Shown here in pieces: positions 11,524 to 24,726 of a DNA stretch of 64,000 bases. Origin of the DNA: Narthecium ossifragum (lineage: Eukaryota > Streptophyta > Magnoliopsida > Dioscoreales > Nartheciaceae); the NCBI GenBank assembly GCA_963920575.1, contig OY986968.1, positions 2,557,001 to 2,621,000 of the forward strand. The letters are read 5' to 3'. Both the position numbers and the translations under genes were made by a program. Every line of letters starts with the position of its first letter. Position 1 is the stretch's first letter. The notes beneath the pieces were generated by a model. That model was not told the DNA's origin. It searched no databases and was given only the letters and a program-made list of their open reading frames with translations.

Positions 11524-12227
11524 ACTTTCAAATTTCGTTTTTTCTTATATATTTTTGGTTAAATTTCAACTCACCCCCTAGCTTTCTAAATTCATATTTT
11601 CCAATATTTATTTTTTCTATTTTCAATTTTTTTCCCTCAATTTTCTATATGCATTTTTATTTGACCAACCACAATACTTCCATATGAACGCGTCGACATT
11701 TAGGTTTTAGGAAATTCATCTATCCTTAGAACACTAGCCTATATCATCACAAGCATCAATTGTTAGTGCTCCACCATGAAGCCCTGTAACATTGCAATCC
11801 TCCTCCAAGTCTAATGGAAGAGATAGGATTCCACGTTCTTACAAAGGTCTTATTCAAAAGGATATCTATATACCTTGTGTCGGCTGAAATAAAAATGTGG
11901 AGATTAAGCTGGCAGCTTTGCCACCTAGTGCGACTATATATTAGCAATGGCCTATAGAACTTTATTGAACATTGACTTGTCTAGTTTAAGTCCAGATCTA
12001 CATAACTTTATTGATTATGACATGACATTCAATGTTAGGTAGATCAAAGCATAAATTTTCGCCGTATTTTGCGGATCATGAAGCGTGTGGAAACACAAGC
12101 ATGGAATAATTCTCTCTAGATTAGATCTAAGCTAGTTTATGACAATAAGAATGGTGATCATATCAATAAGACGGAGGGTTTTCCCTAATATAGCAACCCG
12201 GAGGGGGGCCTGGGGGGGAGGTATGTG
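11524..12227. other. Intergenic, no gene seen
   Basis: AT-rich sequence without supportable features beyond the likely Pol III termination T-run just after the tRNA. Confidence 0.6.
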
Positions 12228-13400
12228 GCACATTTTAATCCTTGACATGCTTCTAAATGTGGCAGCCCCTTTTTTAGAATTTTCTAATGCAAACTGACAC
12301 CAAAGACTTGGGCCTTTTGTGACTCAAAAAGTTTTGGACGGTTCACAACTTTACTATGTAGTCCTTTCATTAACATCACCCTCCTTGAACTATTCCAATC
12401 ATCTTCTATCCCTTCTATGAAATAAAGAAAAATTTAAAAGCATCTTAAGAGTTAAGACCATTGACTTAAACTTAAACAAAAGATATATATTATATTTTAT
12501 GACATGTCACAATCTGACTAATCTATCTTCTCATGTATGACAGCTGAGTTATAAAAAAAATGATGAGAGAAAGGGGACACGTAACATCTAAGTCATATGG
12601 AGTGGACAAAGAGAGTGGATGGTTAGGGAAAGAGGGTGTGAGTGCTTATCCATGCAAGGTGGCACGGAGTTCACCTATAATTAATATATATATGTGTGTG
12701 TGTGCAGCGGAGCAATTATGCGGGACAGAAGGTCCTGAAATCTCCTGTATATGTCTAGCTCAGCTAAATATCATAAGCTGAGTTTGTTGGTTTCCCTCGT
12801 GAGCACGGCCCGTGAAGTATTTGGGTCGGTCCACTTGATTGGGGGCAATTGGATGCGGCGAAGCAAGAGTATTTCTGGAGAATTTTTCATGTAAATCCTT
12901 GTATTCCTGTGATTGATTTGATCCTTTTATTTTTTTATCGGCTTTTTGTTGGTCCAGTGAACCCTCAACACTAGACCATAACATGGACTGTTTTTTTTTC
13001 CAGGAAATTGATGATTAGACCATTTAAAGGGCCTCCAACAAATCAGCCCACTTAATGAATGAATGCTCAGTTTATATGATTATATCAACATTTAAGTAAT
13101 TTGAAAAATAATTTTCACATAAAAGAATACTACCTGAATGTCAGTAACATGAACAGTAGTTGAAAGTGCCAGTAAAGCAAGACAGATTAAATTTAAAAAG
13201 AAGAATAGTACACGTAGATCGATTACCAACTACTTTGAGATAGACATATTATAATAGTGATGTTTAGAAGATGATTTGATACTTGGGATATATATTTTTT
13301 TATTATCTTTTATATATCAAGAACTCACATCATTGACTGTGAGAGTTCATGGGAAACACAAAACTAGTAAGTTCAATGCTAGACTATCTATTTACGGATA
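12228..13400. other. Flank of a lost GT61 copy (segmental duplication)
   Basis: 12228-12800 is homologous to 14768-15120, the 3' flank of the GT61 gene at 15355 (shared TTTCTAATGCAAACTG and AAAAAGTTTTGGA). 13247-13390 is homologous to 17503-17640, the 5' flank of that same gene (shared GATACTTGGGATAT and GTGAGAGTTCATGG). The gene that should lie between them is absent; only about 450 bp remain, without GT61 coding sequence. This marks a deleted tandem copy. Confidence 0.7.
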
Positions 13401-14508
13401 GGGGTTTTTACATATTTATCCTTCAAAAGTTTCTAAATATCACAATTACTCCTATATTTTTTCGGCTTATTAAAATACCCTTTAAATTTTGAACAATCCG
13501 TAAACCTACCCCTCGGGTTACTTACCGGTGAATCTTCATGGAATATTCCTAACGCCGTTAACGGCGCAATGTAAAAAGACCTCCTCGCCCTCTTCTTCAT
13601 CTCCTACGTCGCCGTCTTCCTCCTCGTCTGGTCCCTCGTCTTCCCCTCCCTCTCTGACCTCCTCCTCCTCCCGCGCTGGGGTCCCATGTTACGCTGATGG
13701 GGTGCCAAATGCGCGCGCTAGGCTAAAGGCTCGGCGTGAGCTCTCTCTCTCTCAACGATGTCGGCGTCAAGACCTGCAGACTATGGCAAGTGTCCCCCTC
13801 CTCGCCACCGCCGCCACAGAGCACATGGCTCATGCATGGGTGCCGGAGGTAGTGGCACGTCACCAGGTCCTCACCGGACGTCCCCCAACCCTCGGCGGGT
13901 GCTCCCTCTCTCTCTCCGTCTCTCTCTCTACCGGTGCTAGTACGAAAGCACGAGGCGACGGCGGAGAGATCCAGGCAGTGCTGCTCGCGGTGGCGCAACT
14001 CGTGGCGACTCCGATGGTGGCGGTGTGGACACCGGACCGAGGTCATGTTCACGTTGGATGCGCTATTGGCCGCCGGAAGCGGTGGCGGGGTTGGATGGTC
14101 GGCAACGGAGGGTAATGCCGCGTACTTCCCCAATGGCCGCCGGCGGGTGCTCCCTCTCTTCCTCCCGTCTCTCTCTTCCTACGTCAGCAAACCAAGGAAC
14201 AGTCAAAATACCAAAGCCGGTCAAAATTACTCTCTCTCTCTCCCTCCTACGTAAGCAAACGAAGGAAACCGGTCAAAATATGAAATCCGGTCAAAATTGA
14301 TGGAAACAAAAAGAATGGGGGGCAATTAAGTAATTCTACTTGTCCGGGTAACGTTTAAACTATGGTTAGGTTAGATATGTGGACGGTGGTTGACATAGGG
14401 GTAGGTTTACGGATTGTTCAAAATTTGAAGGGTATTTAGTAAGCCGGAAAAATATAGGGGTAATTGTGATATTTAGAAACTTTTGAAGGATAAATATGTA
14501 AAAACTCC
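13401..14508 (+). mobile_element. Pack-MULE-like non-autonomous element, copy 1
   Basis: A 1108-bp element with terminal inverted repeats of roughly 110 bp or more (GGGGTTTTTACATATTTATC at the left, its complement at the right). Imperfect 9-bp target duplications flank it: TTACGGATA at 13392-13400 and TTACAGATA at 14509-14517. The interior is GC-rich. It includes a captured piece that in one frame reads as a membrane segment (LFFISYVAVFLLVWSLVF, from about 13585). Open frames inside are fragments, not a host gene. It shares both ends and much of its interior with the element at 25843-27510, in the opposite orientation. Confidence 0.88.
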
Positions 14509-15354
14509 TTACAGATATTAGTTTTGGTGTAAAGAATCAAAGAACAAGACAAGTTGCACAATTACCGGCTTATCACCAATCATTTGTTTACAGTCCAGTG
14601 AGATTTAGTTTTCAGAAACCTTAGACATGTTTAGAGAATCCAAATCAACTAGGAAAGTAAACTTTGTAAAAAACCCCCTGTTCTGGACCTGGCAGATCAT
14701 GTGCTCATACAGTTAAACCTCATTATATAGTTGAACATATGGATGACCAAAGTGGAATTGAATTGCAGAAATATGGCACATTGTAGTCCTTGAGATGTTT
14801 CTAAACTTAGCAGGACCTTTCAATGAAATTTCTAATGCAAACTGGCACCGAACACTTGGACTTGTGTGACAAAAAAGTTTTGGATAGCTGACAAGTTGTG
14901 GATCCTATCATTAACATCAACATCGGTAAACTATTCCTATATATTATTCTTCTGTTCCTTCTATGAAAGAAAAAATAAAAACTTGAAAGCATCTTAAGAC
15001 CATCGACTTGGACTCAAACATGGGATATATGGTAGGCAGCAAAGCAGTTCAGAGGGACAGAAGGTCCTGAAATCTCATGTATGGAGGTAAATATCATGAG
15101 CTGAGTTTGATAGTTAAATTTGGATCCAGTCGATCGGAGCAATTGGATAATCCGAATCAGGAGGATCGAATCGAGTCAAGAAAGCAGCAGCTAAACGCAA
15201 GCGTTGGAACAATCACATTGAATTTTCTCATACTTCAATGAATAATCCCTTCCTTAACTGCTAATAATCCTCAAAATGCTAAACATAAAAAAATATAATT
15301 GATCAGAATACACACCCAAAGAAGAAGAAGTAAAGTCGATGATGCATGCTCTCA
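14509..15354. other. Intergenic, duplicated flank
   Basis: 14509-14690 continues the homology to 17658-17820, and 14768-15120 pairs with 12228-12800. No gene is visible. It is the 3' flank of the GT61 gene at 15355. Confidence 0.7.
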
Positions 15355-17235
15355 TCAATGGAGAAGCCTAAGTGCATCTAACAAAACAGGCTTAAATCTC
15401 TCAACATCAAGCCTCACATTTTGTTTCACCAAGTACTTCTCCCTTAAGGCAAGCCAACCACCCTTGTGAACACTTGCTGGATCCTTCAACACTGGATGAT
15501 CTTTAGGATATTTTTCACTCAAAGAGCTCTCCTCTGGAGTAATCTGATACTGGATATAGCTCATGTTCATGGCCAAGGTTGGCTGTCCAAAAGCCCCCCA
15601 GGCAATGCCTTCCAATCTCCCCAGAGGAACTACTTGAATCACAACTGCATGCATAGGCAAGAATACAAGATTAGTCATCCCAGCTCCATGAACTCCCATT
15701 AACACGTCGCAAGAGTTCACCACATGCGCGAATTCAGCTAAATCTGACGATAAACTAGCTTCTGCGATCACTGCTTCGAAGCCTGATTCCTCAACCATCC
15801 GAGCGATTTCGTCTACGTTCATGAATGACCGCGAATACTTCCTCGCGATGATCATGAGTCTCGGTTTTTTCTGAGTATCTGATCCTAGTCTTATTGCAAC
15901 ATCCCTTTTAGCTATGTAAGTGCTCCTCATCAGCCGGCCGAAATCGACCATGGAATAGCCCGCCGGAGATTTAGAAGGATCAATGCTCATCTCCTTGTGA
16001 AAATTCAGGCCGACGATGACATGCCGGTAGCAGAGAACTTTCTTCTCGTCGTCCAAGTTGACAATGTCGTACTTAGAAAGTTGTTTTAGAAGTGATTGAT
16101 ACTTTGAAACCCAGAAAGGCTTCATGTCAGCTATCAGGAACTGAACTTCACCATTAAATTGGCGACAAGTTATGAAGAGAGGAATCAGTATATCAGTGAA
16201 GTCATGAAATGCATTGCCCATGTAGCCGCCGATCGAGAAAACTATCGCTGGAACTGTTTCGGTAACGGTGCAAATAGGCGCTTCAGAGACCGGCAATGAT
16301 TTCAGAGTCAGCTCCCGAATTGAAGACATGGCGAATATGTCTCCTTTCCGGCCATGAGGCTTAATTCTCCATGATTCATTGCCTGAAGAACTCCCAATTT
16401 GAGAGGGATTGATGAGATGAATTGAGGATGAATTTCCGTGAATTCTGATATCGCCTTTTGCCTCGCAAATATCGAATCTCGGGTTTGAAGAATCACAGAT
16501 TGGTTTCCTGATCTCCTCTTCTGAAATTTGTTGAAAAGTTGGGAGTGTTAGATGTGTTCTGTATCCAATCGTCAAAGTTTGCTAGTTTTTTATTTTCAAC
16601 AACTGAGATACTATAAGTTTGGTGATCTATCTTTTATCAGTAGTCTACCAAACAATAATTGAAACCATGGATTTTCCATTATGAGAATTATGGCTATGGT
16701 AAGATTCACGATGCTATCTTAAAATCTTCTTCAAAATCATTGGCAACTATTGTTTATATAGCATTGCAGATAGATGAACAGAAACATAGATATGATTCTA
16801 AAAGAAATCCAACTCTTCTCGTTGACAACAAAATTCTTGGCACGCCCAATTGAAATCAAAGAGCAGATTAAACTCTGAAACTTTTCGAAGAAATTAAAGA
16901 AGGCCAAGTTATAGGCACTAACCAATATGCTGTGAGCTGATATATTTTTCTTCGGCAGAAAGTCTGCTTGGAGCTTCTGGAACTGAAACCATCATGAAAT
17001 TAAATGCCAAAAGTTTTTAATCAAGGTTCAACAAGAACATTGAAACTTGAAAGCGAGGTAATTAATTTGCTTTGAACTTACCAAGAAACTTGCTCGCCGG
17101 AGAAGGGACCATGTAAGGCCTAGACAGGGCAAAGAAGGCCACGAGAAGTCCTCCGGCGACCACCGCGACCAAGAGCTTCTGGGGTTCGACCCGGCTGAAG
17201 CATGTCATCAGCTTCTTTTCAGTTTTAGTATCCAT
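15355..17235 (-). CDS. GT61 family glycosyltransferase (xylan arabinosyl/xylosyltransferase-like)
   Basis: Predicted 459-residue Golgi GT61 enzyme in three exons: 17082-17235, 16923-16982 and 15355-16520, with phase-1 junctions and a total divisible by three. Exon 1 gives a Lys-rich tail and anchor (SRVEPQKLLVAVVAGGLLVAF). Exon 2 is a 20-codon stem. Exon 3 is the catalytic domain with FSIGGYMGNAFHDFTDILIPLF-type blocks, DPSKSPAGYSMVDF and VLMGVHGAGMTNLVFLP near 15675-15715. The usual L of GAGLTN is M here. The stem is the shortest of the cluster. The N-terminal GCF motif of the anchor reads GGL. It lies between the relict locus at 12.2-14.7 kb and the gene at 19721. Confidence 0.9.
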
Positions 17236-18137
17236 GGTTAGATTGATTCATACAAGTGAAGGATCCCAGGGCTGCTTTTTAAAACATTGAGGTTGGGATC
17301 CTCATAAGAAGAAGAATAGATACACACGTATATGCATACCTAACACTTAGAAAATTTCCTACAGATAGGTAAGTTGACAAAGGGACCCCCCACCAACCAA
17401 ACCACCTTCATTGCTCGTTCTCCTTCTCATATTGCTGTGACTTTGAGCACCATAATTGGTATGAAAATGTGGTGAAAGAGATCCATAGCTGTTCTACTGT
17501 ATTATAATAGTGAGGTTTGGAGAAGATGATTCAATACTTGGGATATTTTTATTTGATCTTATGTATATTAAGAATTCACATCGTTGATCGTGAGAGTTCA
17601 TGGTAAACACAATAGGAATACATTCCATTTTAGAGTATCCATATAATATATAGTACGTTTGGTGTGAAGAATCAAAGAACACGGAAAGGTGCACAATTGA
17701 CGTCATCTTGTCATCAATCATTGGTGATTTGTTTAGAGTCCAGTGAGATTTATTTTTCGAAAACCTAAGACAAGTTAAGAAATCCAAAATCAACAAGGGG
17801 AGTAAATTTTGTTTAAAAGTTAGTCTAACATAAGTTGAAGGAGTTTTTGTCTATAAACCCCTTCAAAAATCCGAATTTGCTTGCGTACCCTTTAAATTTT
17901 CTTTTCATATTATTTAATCTCACTTTGCCAAAAATAGAACCTAAAATCATATCTCTATTCCCTCGATTATTTTTCTAAAATTCAAAGGTCTCTAGTGAAT
18001 CAAAATGAATACAACTAATTAATATTCAAGCCCAAAGATAATATATCTTTCAATGATTTTGGTATTTATGTTGATCAAGTAAGTCGCAATTATTAAACTA
18101 GTCATATGAACAACAATTCGATTTACATTAAAAAGAA
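17236..18137. other. Intergenic, upstream of GT61 gene
   Basis: 17503-17820 is the paralogous partner of 13247-13390 plus 14509-14660, and it preserves the empty site of the element at 13401. No gene is seen. Confidence 0.65.
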
Positions 18138-18787
18138 GGGTTGATTACATATATGTCCATGAAAACCTACGAATTTACACTATTACCCTTAGATTTCCAA
18201 AATTTACAAGGTTACCCCCAAAAACATATCATATTTACATGGTTTTCCTTGGAGTTACTTTTCCATTGAATATATGAGAATATCTCCCCGGCTCCATTTG
18301 AGGCTAACATTGGTGAGTTGAGTGACTTTTATACCATAGCTACGTTGGGTTTTAAACTTGAATAGAAAACTCCAATGGTCATCTCCTTCCTCTCCATACT
18401 TAACCCCAAAAAAAACCTTAAAAAATTGGGGGGGAAAACACAAAAATTTTGTCCCAAATCTCTAGAGAAACCCCAATCCGACCCTCTGATCTCCGATCTC
18501 AATCTACAATCTACAACTATTCGAGTCCGGTTGATGATAAGTGACATTTAACTTAGGTATACAAACTAGCTTGGGTATTTGACATCTAATAGAGCTAAGG
18601 GTAATTAAGACATTTCACATGTCTAGATTAGGGTTTAACCATGATCATGTCACTTTTACAAATGGAAGATAACATAATGGTAAATATGTTATTTGTTTAT
18701 GTTTTCTGGGATAACCTTGTAAATTTTGAGAATTTACAGATAATTGTGTAAATTTGAAGGTTTTCAAGGACATATATGTAATTACCC
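18138..18787. mobile_element. Non-autonomous TIR element (MULE-like)
   Basis: About 650 bp with inverted terminal repeats of about 100 bp: the left side reads GATTACATATATGTCC...AATTTACAAGGTTA, and the same appears inverted at the right end. Flanks are A-rich (TAAAAAGAA and TTAAAAAAA), so a 9-bp target duplication is only suggested. No coding content is recognisable. Confidence 0.65.
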
Positions 18788-19720
18788 TTAAAAAAAAATA
18801 TTTCAAGATGTATGTATATAATAATTTGAATTTTGTGAGGATATTAATATAAATAGCATGTTTGTGAATTGTGCACACACAATTATGTTTGTAATACCCA
18901 TGTTCTGGACCTAGCGGACCATGCGCTCAGCCATTCACTTCACATGTTAATGAGACAAACACATCAAGGCTGCATTACACACATAATTGTACTTGTAGAA
19001 GTATTAAAAATTTTAGGTGATCCGTGATTATCCCAAAATCTTTAACTTATCTGAGACGTTTACCCCATTAACGGTCAGTTTTGATGGTTATGAATTTTTG
19101 ATGACTAAAATACTCTCCTATTCTCACGATATTTAAGTGATCTTTTTCGTCTTCTACCTATGCCGATTGCGACTCACGACCAACTAGGAAAGCAACTTCG
19201 GCTATGGTCCATGATGTGGGGCTCGCTGGAGATGGTGACTAAGGAGGCTTCGGTGGATCGAGGTGAGGGTGGCTGCGAGATTAGAGGAGGGAGGAGAGGG
19301 AGACGATGGGATCGATGGAGGAATAGAGAGAGGAGGAGGTGGAGTTGGGGGTGGCCAGAGTTGTGGAGTGTGGTGGCTGCTGGGTGTCGCGGCCAGCGGA
19401 GTCACCGGAGAAGTTGGAGCTTACCGGAATAGGTAGGAAGTGGAGGTGGTCGGAGGGGATTGTTGGATTTGGGACTCTCGCCCAACACCTAAAAATATCG
19501 ACATCCTCCTAATGCATGTATACATGCATACATGTTCCTGCAAACTTCTATGAAATTTATTTTCCTAATTGAAGATTCCAAACTGCCACAAAAAAGAATC
19601 ACATAATATTTCTCTACAATTCACATACGCAAAAACTTTGCCAAAATAGAATTAATATGACACATATGATATCCAAGAAGAATTAATGATGAACAAAGAG
19701 ATAGACTTACTACTAGCTAG
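18788..19720. other. Intergenic with GC-rich segment
   Basis: The sequence just after 18897 (TGTTCTGGACCTAGCGGACC) matches 14692 onward, so it is another duplicated flank. 19200-19450 is purine/GC-rich with open frames on both strands but no family features. It could be a captured fragment. Confidence 0.5.
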
Positions 19721-21585
19721 CTATTCTTCAAGAAGCTTAAGAGCATGTAACAATACACTCCTAAAACTATCCACATTAAGCTTCACATTTTGTTTGTCCA
19801 TGTATACCGCACCCATGGCAACCCATCCTTGTCTGTGCAATGACTGAGGATCAGTAAACACAGGGTGATCCCTAGGGTACTGTTGTATGAGAGTGCTCTC
19901 TTGTTCAGTGATCCTATAATCCAAGTACCTCAGCTTCATATCAGTTGCAGGCACTCCAAAGGTGCTCCAAGCCATGTTATCGAGCTGACCAAAGGGCACT
20001 ACTTGAATCAACACGGCGTTCGCCGGCTGGAACACAAGGTTGGTGAGCCCGGCTCCGTGAACTCCTAGCATCACATCGCATGAGTTAACAATTCGCGCGA
20101 ATTCAACTACTTTGGTGTGGAATATCGGCTCGTTGACAACTACTTGGTAGCCTAATTTATTTGCCATCTGAGCTATTTCTTTCACGTTCTCAAACCGCCG
20201 GGATTTCTTTCTTGCTATGATGAGAAGTCTCGGCTTCTTGCCGGTTGCATCTGGTAGCCTTATCGCGGTCTGCCTTTCGAGCGAGTAAGAGTTTCTGATG
20301 AACTTGCCGAAGTCAATCATGGAGTAACCATTTGGAGATTTAGAGGGGTCAATGCTCAGGTCCCGGGTGCTTCTCAAGCCGACGATCACATGGCGGTAGC
20401 AAAGAACTCCGTCAACCTTTTCGAAATCAAGAATCTCATATTTGGAGAGATGCTTTAGGAACATCTGATATTTGTCCATCCACCAATCATGCCTGCTACT
20501 AATGATGAACTGGACTTCGCCATTGAACTGATCTGCTGTCTGGAAGAGAGGGATGAGGGCGTCGGAGTAGTCATGAAAGATGTTTCCCATGTAGCCACCG
20601 GTGGAGAAGACGATTGCCGGAACATCACCGTTGATGGTGCAAGAAGGCGCAGCCTCATAGCCCGTCACCGATTTCACTTCCACTTGTCTGATTTCAGACA
20701 TTGCTGTACTGTCTCCTTTACGAGGATGAGGCTTGAACTTCCATGACTCCTCTCTATCTGCTTGAGAATTGATCACAAAAATGGTAGACGACTTCGCGTG
20801 AATCCTAACATCCCCTTTCGTTTCACAGACATCTGTGCGTGGATCGGCGAGATCGCATGTAATCTTTGTCTCCTGCATCACAGGTTGGCTACTGATTACC
20901 TCTTCCTTCAGAATCACATTTGGGTTTTTTGGCTCAGAAATGGCAGTTTGGTTTTTCTCCTCTAGAATCAAATTTGGGCTAGTTACTAGTCCATCTTCTT
21001 CTTTGATAGTTGTTTTGTCTTCCTCTTGCATCACAATTTGGCTCTTTGGCTCTTCAATGGCAGTTTCGTTTCTTTCCTCTTGCATCATAGTGTGGTTCTT
21101 CGTTTCTTCAAGAAGAAAAAAAAAATAGCATATATAGTTGCTTTGATCAACTTGGCTTAACTATAGTAATGCAAAAGATCATATATAATCTACAAAACTT
21201 TTCCTAGATTCTTCTACAAAGTTCAAGATCTATATATGATCTTTAATCAATCAGAGTGTATATTTAAAAGACCAGCTGCCAGAAGATTAACTTACCGAAT
21301 TGCTGGATATTGCTAGCATCTGCCGCAGCTTCATGAAGTGAACCAGTTGGAGCTGCATGCAATGGAAGCAATACAATTAGTACTACAATGCTATAAATAT
21401 ATATAACAACAGAAGGTGAAATCTTTGTGAATTGTACAGAAGAAAGAAGCTTAATTACATGGAGGGAAAGAAAGCATGAGAGGCTCGGACGAGAAGTAGG
21501 CGACGGAGAGCAGAAAGCATCCAACAATAACGGCCATCGCCAGCTTCTGAGGCTCGATCTTGCTCATGTTCATCATCATCTTCAT
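19721..21585 (-). CDS. GT61 family glycosyltransferase with Glu/Lys-rich repeated stem
   Basis: Predicted 522-residue Golgi GT61 enzyme in exons 21459-21585, 21296-21352 and 19721-21105. Junctions are phase 1 and the sum is divisible by three. Exon 1 has the anchor (SKIEPQKLAMAVIVGCFLL). The third exon is longer than in the paralogues because the stem is extended by imperfect repeats of a unit like [MI]xxEExNxTAIxEPKxxx (MQEERNETAIEEPK, LEEKNQTAISEPK, with NET and NQT sequons). The catalytic part has FSTGGYMGNIFHDYSDALIPLF-type blocks, DPSKSPNGYSMIDF and MLGVHGAGLTNLVFQP near 20030-20075. FHDFTD is FHDYSD here. It is the last minus-strand member before the insertion-rich region. Confidence 0.9.
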
Positions 21586-22904
21586 CTTGTAATTGCTTCA
21601 CCACTAGCTAGAACTTGGTCTTAATTAGATCAATCAGAAAGGCCAGGCTACCATTCTCCCCAAGAACATGAGGACTATATATATATTTGTGGCGGGCCTT
21701 CCAGAAACAATTAGATTAAAATATGCAACACCCAAGGCACACGCTAATGAACAATTTGACCAAGTATACTACCTACCTACCATGCATGTTAGATGTTACA
21801 CATTCATTGTATTTTTTGGTTCACCTTCTTATATAAATGCATCTTAAATTCTCTGCATCTTAAATTAGACATATGCATCGCATACAGATGGCTAGGTTTT
21901 ACATATAAACCTAGCCAACCTATTGCTATGGTACGTTATCGTTCATCAATCCCTCTCGCGCACTATTTAGTCAAAACTTTCTCCTAAACAACCGGCAGTT
22001 GTACCACATTTGCCTATGCAAATTCAATGCATTGAAAGGGTCAGCATGAGAAGTAGCTATCTGACTAGTGCTGTATTTTTTCCCCTTACAATTTCGTGCT
22101 GTCAAATGATCAGATCGATGCACATTTAAGATCCATACAGTTGTATATATGTTTTGGATCAAACTCTTATGGAAACACATGCAATTGTACGATCTCTACA
22201 AATTTTAATGATCTATCAGTTCATCGAAAGAGGAAAAATTGGAGATATTAGTCTGTATTTTTGTTTTATATAACCAACAAGAATAGTCAATAATGCCTCT
22301 TGAGATTTTTATAACCAATCTGAAGACTTCCTGAACGAGGAATGATTCGACCGAGTGGCCAAAAAGATTAAATATTAATGGTCAAGTCTTGAAATGATCA
22401 ATATATGTCTGCACTGCCAGCATCATCAGCAAATAATATTGTACAATAGAAGAAAGAAGGAATTAAATGTCAAAAGAATTAGTCAATAGCAAGCTCAACA
22501 ACTTTGTGAGAAGGAATGCTCAACGAAGGATCTATGGAACATGTAACATACTAACATGCATGCATGCACATCGGAGGCCTTGAATATATAATTCAGTTTC
22601 ATCCATTCATGTTATATTTTGATCTTGTGCACATTAAAGGGGTCGATTCAAATGATCATGATCTAGCTACATCTTTCTTTGTTAATTAGGACCTAGCAAT
22701 TGAAGAAGAAATTAGAAAGAGACTTATATAAATGTACATGAAAGCACAAAATTAAGCAAAAGGTTTTCAGTGGTTTACCATGGGATATTAATTAGGACTA
22801 CGTGTTGACGGAGTCGCTAAAGAAAGATTTTTTTACTGTGTTGAGAGGAAAAGGACGATTGATTACAAGTTACTATATATCTAATGATGATATCTTGAGA
22901 GCTG
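21586..22904. other. Intergenic, no gene seen
   Basis: AT-rich sequence holding the promoter of the GT61 gene at 19721-21585. No coding or repeat feature is supportable. Confidence 0.6.
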
Positions 22905-23130
22905 TTGTTTGATAACCCCATTCCTATGTCCAAACACAAATATTATTATTATTATTTAATTCCCATCCTACCTGTCATCATTTCTCTACTTTTTCTTACT
23001 TCCATTCCTTGACCCCACTTTTTCTAACCCCATCTAACCCTATCCCTCCTTAACCCCACTTTTTCTAACCCCACCTAACCCCATCCCTCCTTAACCCCAT
23101 TTTTTCTAACCCCATACCAAATGAGCTAGC
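22905..23130. mobile_element. MITE-like element
   Basis: Ends resemble each other in inverted orientation (GTTGTTTGATAACCCC at the left, the complement of TTTGGTATGGGGTT at the right). The interior repeats TTAACCCCACTTTTTCTAAC and CCCATCCCTCC. No clear target duplication is seen. Confidence 0.45.
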
Positions 23131-23312
23131 GAGTTAACCTGCATGAAGCTCGATCCTATTGCCAAAACAAGTCAATGGAGAGATAAGGAAGTCTAAGATT
23201 TTAGAAGTGATAAGGCCGCCGCAAACTTCCACAATATTTGTCTCCATTATTGGTGGAGTGATTGGTGGAGTGATGTTGAGTGACAATGGAGTTCAAGTGA
23301 AACAATTAAGTT

Positions 23313-24128
23313 TAGCAATGACAATGGGGTCTGTTTCACCAACCCCGTCCCCGCCCTCGCCTAAAAATTTTTTACCCTATTCCATCCCCGCCCCATGCCC
23401 CGTTGCGGGGCAAGAAGTTCATCCCATCCCCGCCCCATCTACATTTCTCCTGTCCCTGCGCCGCCCCGCCTCTGCCCCGCCCTGTTTAGGATTCTCATTT
23501 TCTTTCGACAAAGTTAATAACGCCGATAATTTTTATCACAAATTTGTTAAGTATTATATAAACCAATATAATATTATGAACTTTCAAGCGTCACATAGTT
23601 AAAAAAAAAACAATTTTTCAGTTTCAAATGTTCCCACTAAATAATAAGATCATGCCAATTACAAAATGTAAAAATGAACCCCAAATTCAAAAAAAAAATA
23701 ACTTTAGATATGCTCAGAATTAAAATCAATTAGTTTTATACTTTTATTCCTTAGTCCCTTATAATATAAACTAATGGAAAGCAATGCGTCATGGGCCTCG
23801 TGGGTCTGTGACCATGTAAAGCTTAAGTGGTCAATAGACAATATATTATTAGAATTAATTCTTATACCAACACCTTTTTTAGCCATTTGTTCTAAATTAA
23901 AGAGTTAGAATAAAATTATTAAAACTAATTTAAAATTACTAAAAAACATATCTGGGCCGGGTCGAAAGCGGGGCGGGTTGACCAAAACCCATCCCGCCCT
24001 GCCCCAACGTTTAACCCGCCCCGTTTAGTCCGCCCTGCCCCGCCAACCCGATAATTGCCTCGTTTCCCCGCCCCAAGCGGGACGGGTCAAGCGGGTTACG
24101 GGGAATTCCCGGCCCATTGCCATCCCTA
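23313..24128. mobile_element. hAT-like non-autonomous element, GC-rich ends
   Basis: An 816-bp element. It starts TAGCAATGACAATGGGG and ends with the complement of TAGGGATGGCAATGGGC. Perfect 8-bp target duplications ATTAAGTT flank it (23305-23312 and 24129-24136). The ends are rich in CCCCGCCC/GGCGGG strings, while the middle is AT-rich. TIR form and 8-bp duplication fit the hAT superfamily. There is no transposase. Confidence 0.85.
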
Positions 24129-24482
24129 ATTAAGTTCAAGCCAAGATGCATGGTGGTCCAACCACATATATCAAATCCTGATTGAGCAAATCAAGATAAT
24201 TTTGAGCAAATCCTGATATTTATGGAGAGTACCTCGAGTCAAGACAGATCAACCATATATATTGACTAGCGAATCCTCATTCCTTATTCAATTATGTGCT
24301 AGCTAGGGTGTTCTTCACCCTTGGAGGATCATGAGTTTATATCAATATCAAATTAAAGTTGAAAACAAATCTGATCCGTTCGTGCTTGATATGCGTGACT
24401 TGATCTGATCTTCGGTATGCCCCTATTTACGAGGACTCTTTAAACCGCGACTCCATATCGTGAACACCAACTCTTATCCATC

Positions 24483-24689
24483 TAGGGGTGTCCAAAAAGC
24501 CCAAATGGCCCGGCCCTGTACGGGTCCGGACAGAACCCGCCAGGGCCGTAGCCCGGTCTGGTCGGGTTGTTGGCCCTGCTGGACCGGGCTGATCCGGGTT
24601 CAGGGTCGGACCAGGGCCTCTTGGTCAAAAACCCGGTCCGGCCCGGCTCGGTCCGGGTTTTAAAGCCCACTTCCCTCTCCCTCTCCCCA

Positions 24690-24726
<37 letters not shown>

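Noticed and set aside
13528..14300. Several open frames of 60-195 codons in the first Pack-MULE
   Set aside because: They lie between TIRs and overlap in all frames; they are best explained as GC-rich captured fragments.
19160..19432. Plus-strand frame of 90 codons and its minus-strand partner
   Set aside because: Purine/GC-rich DNA open on both strands, without family features or splice context.
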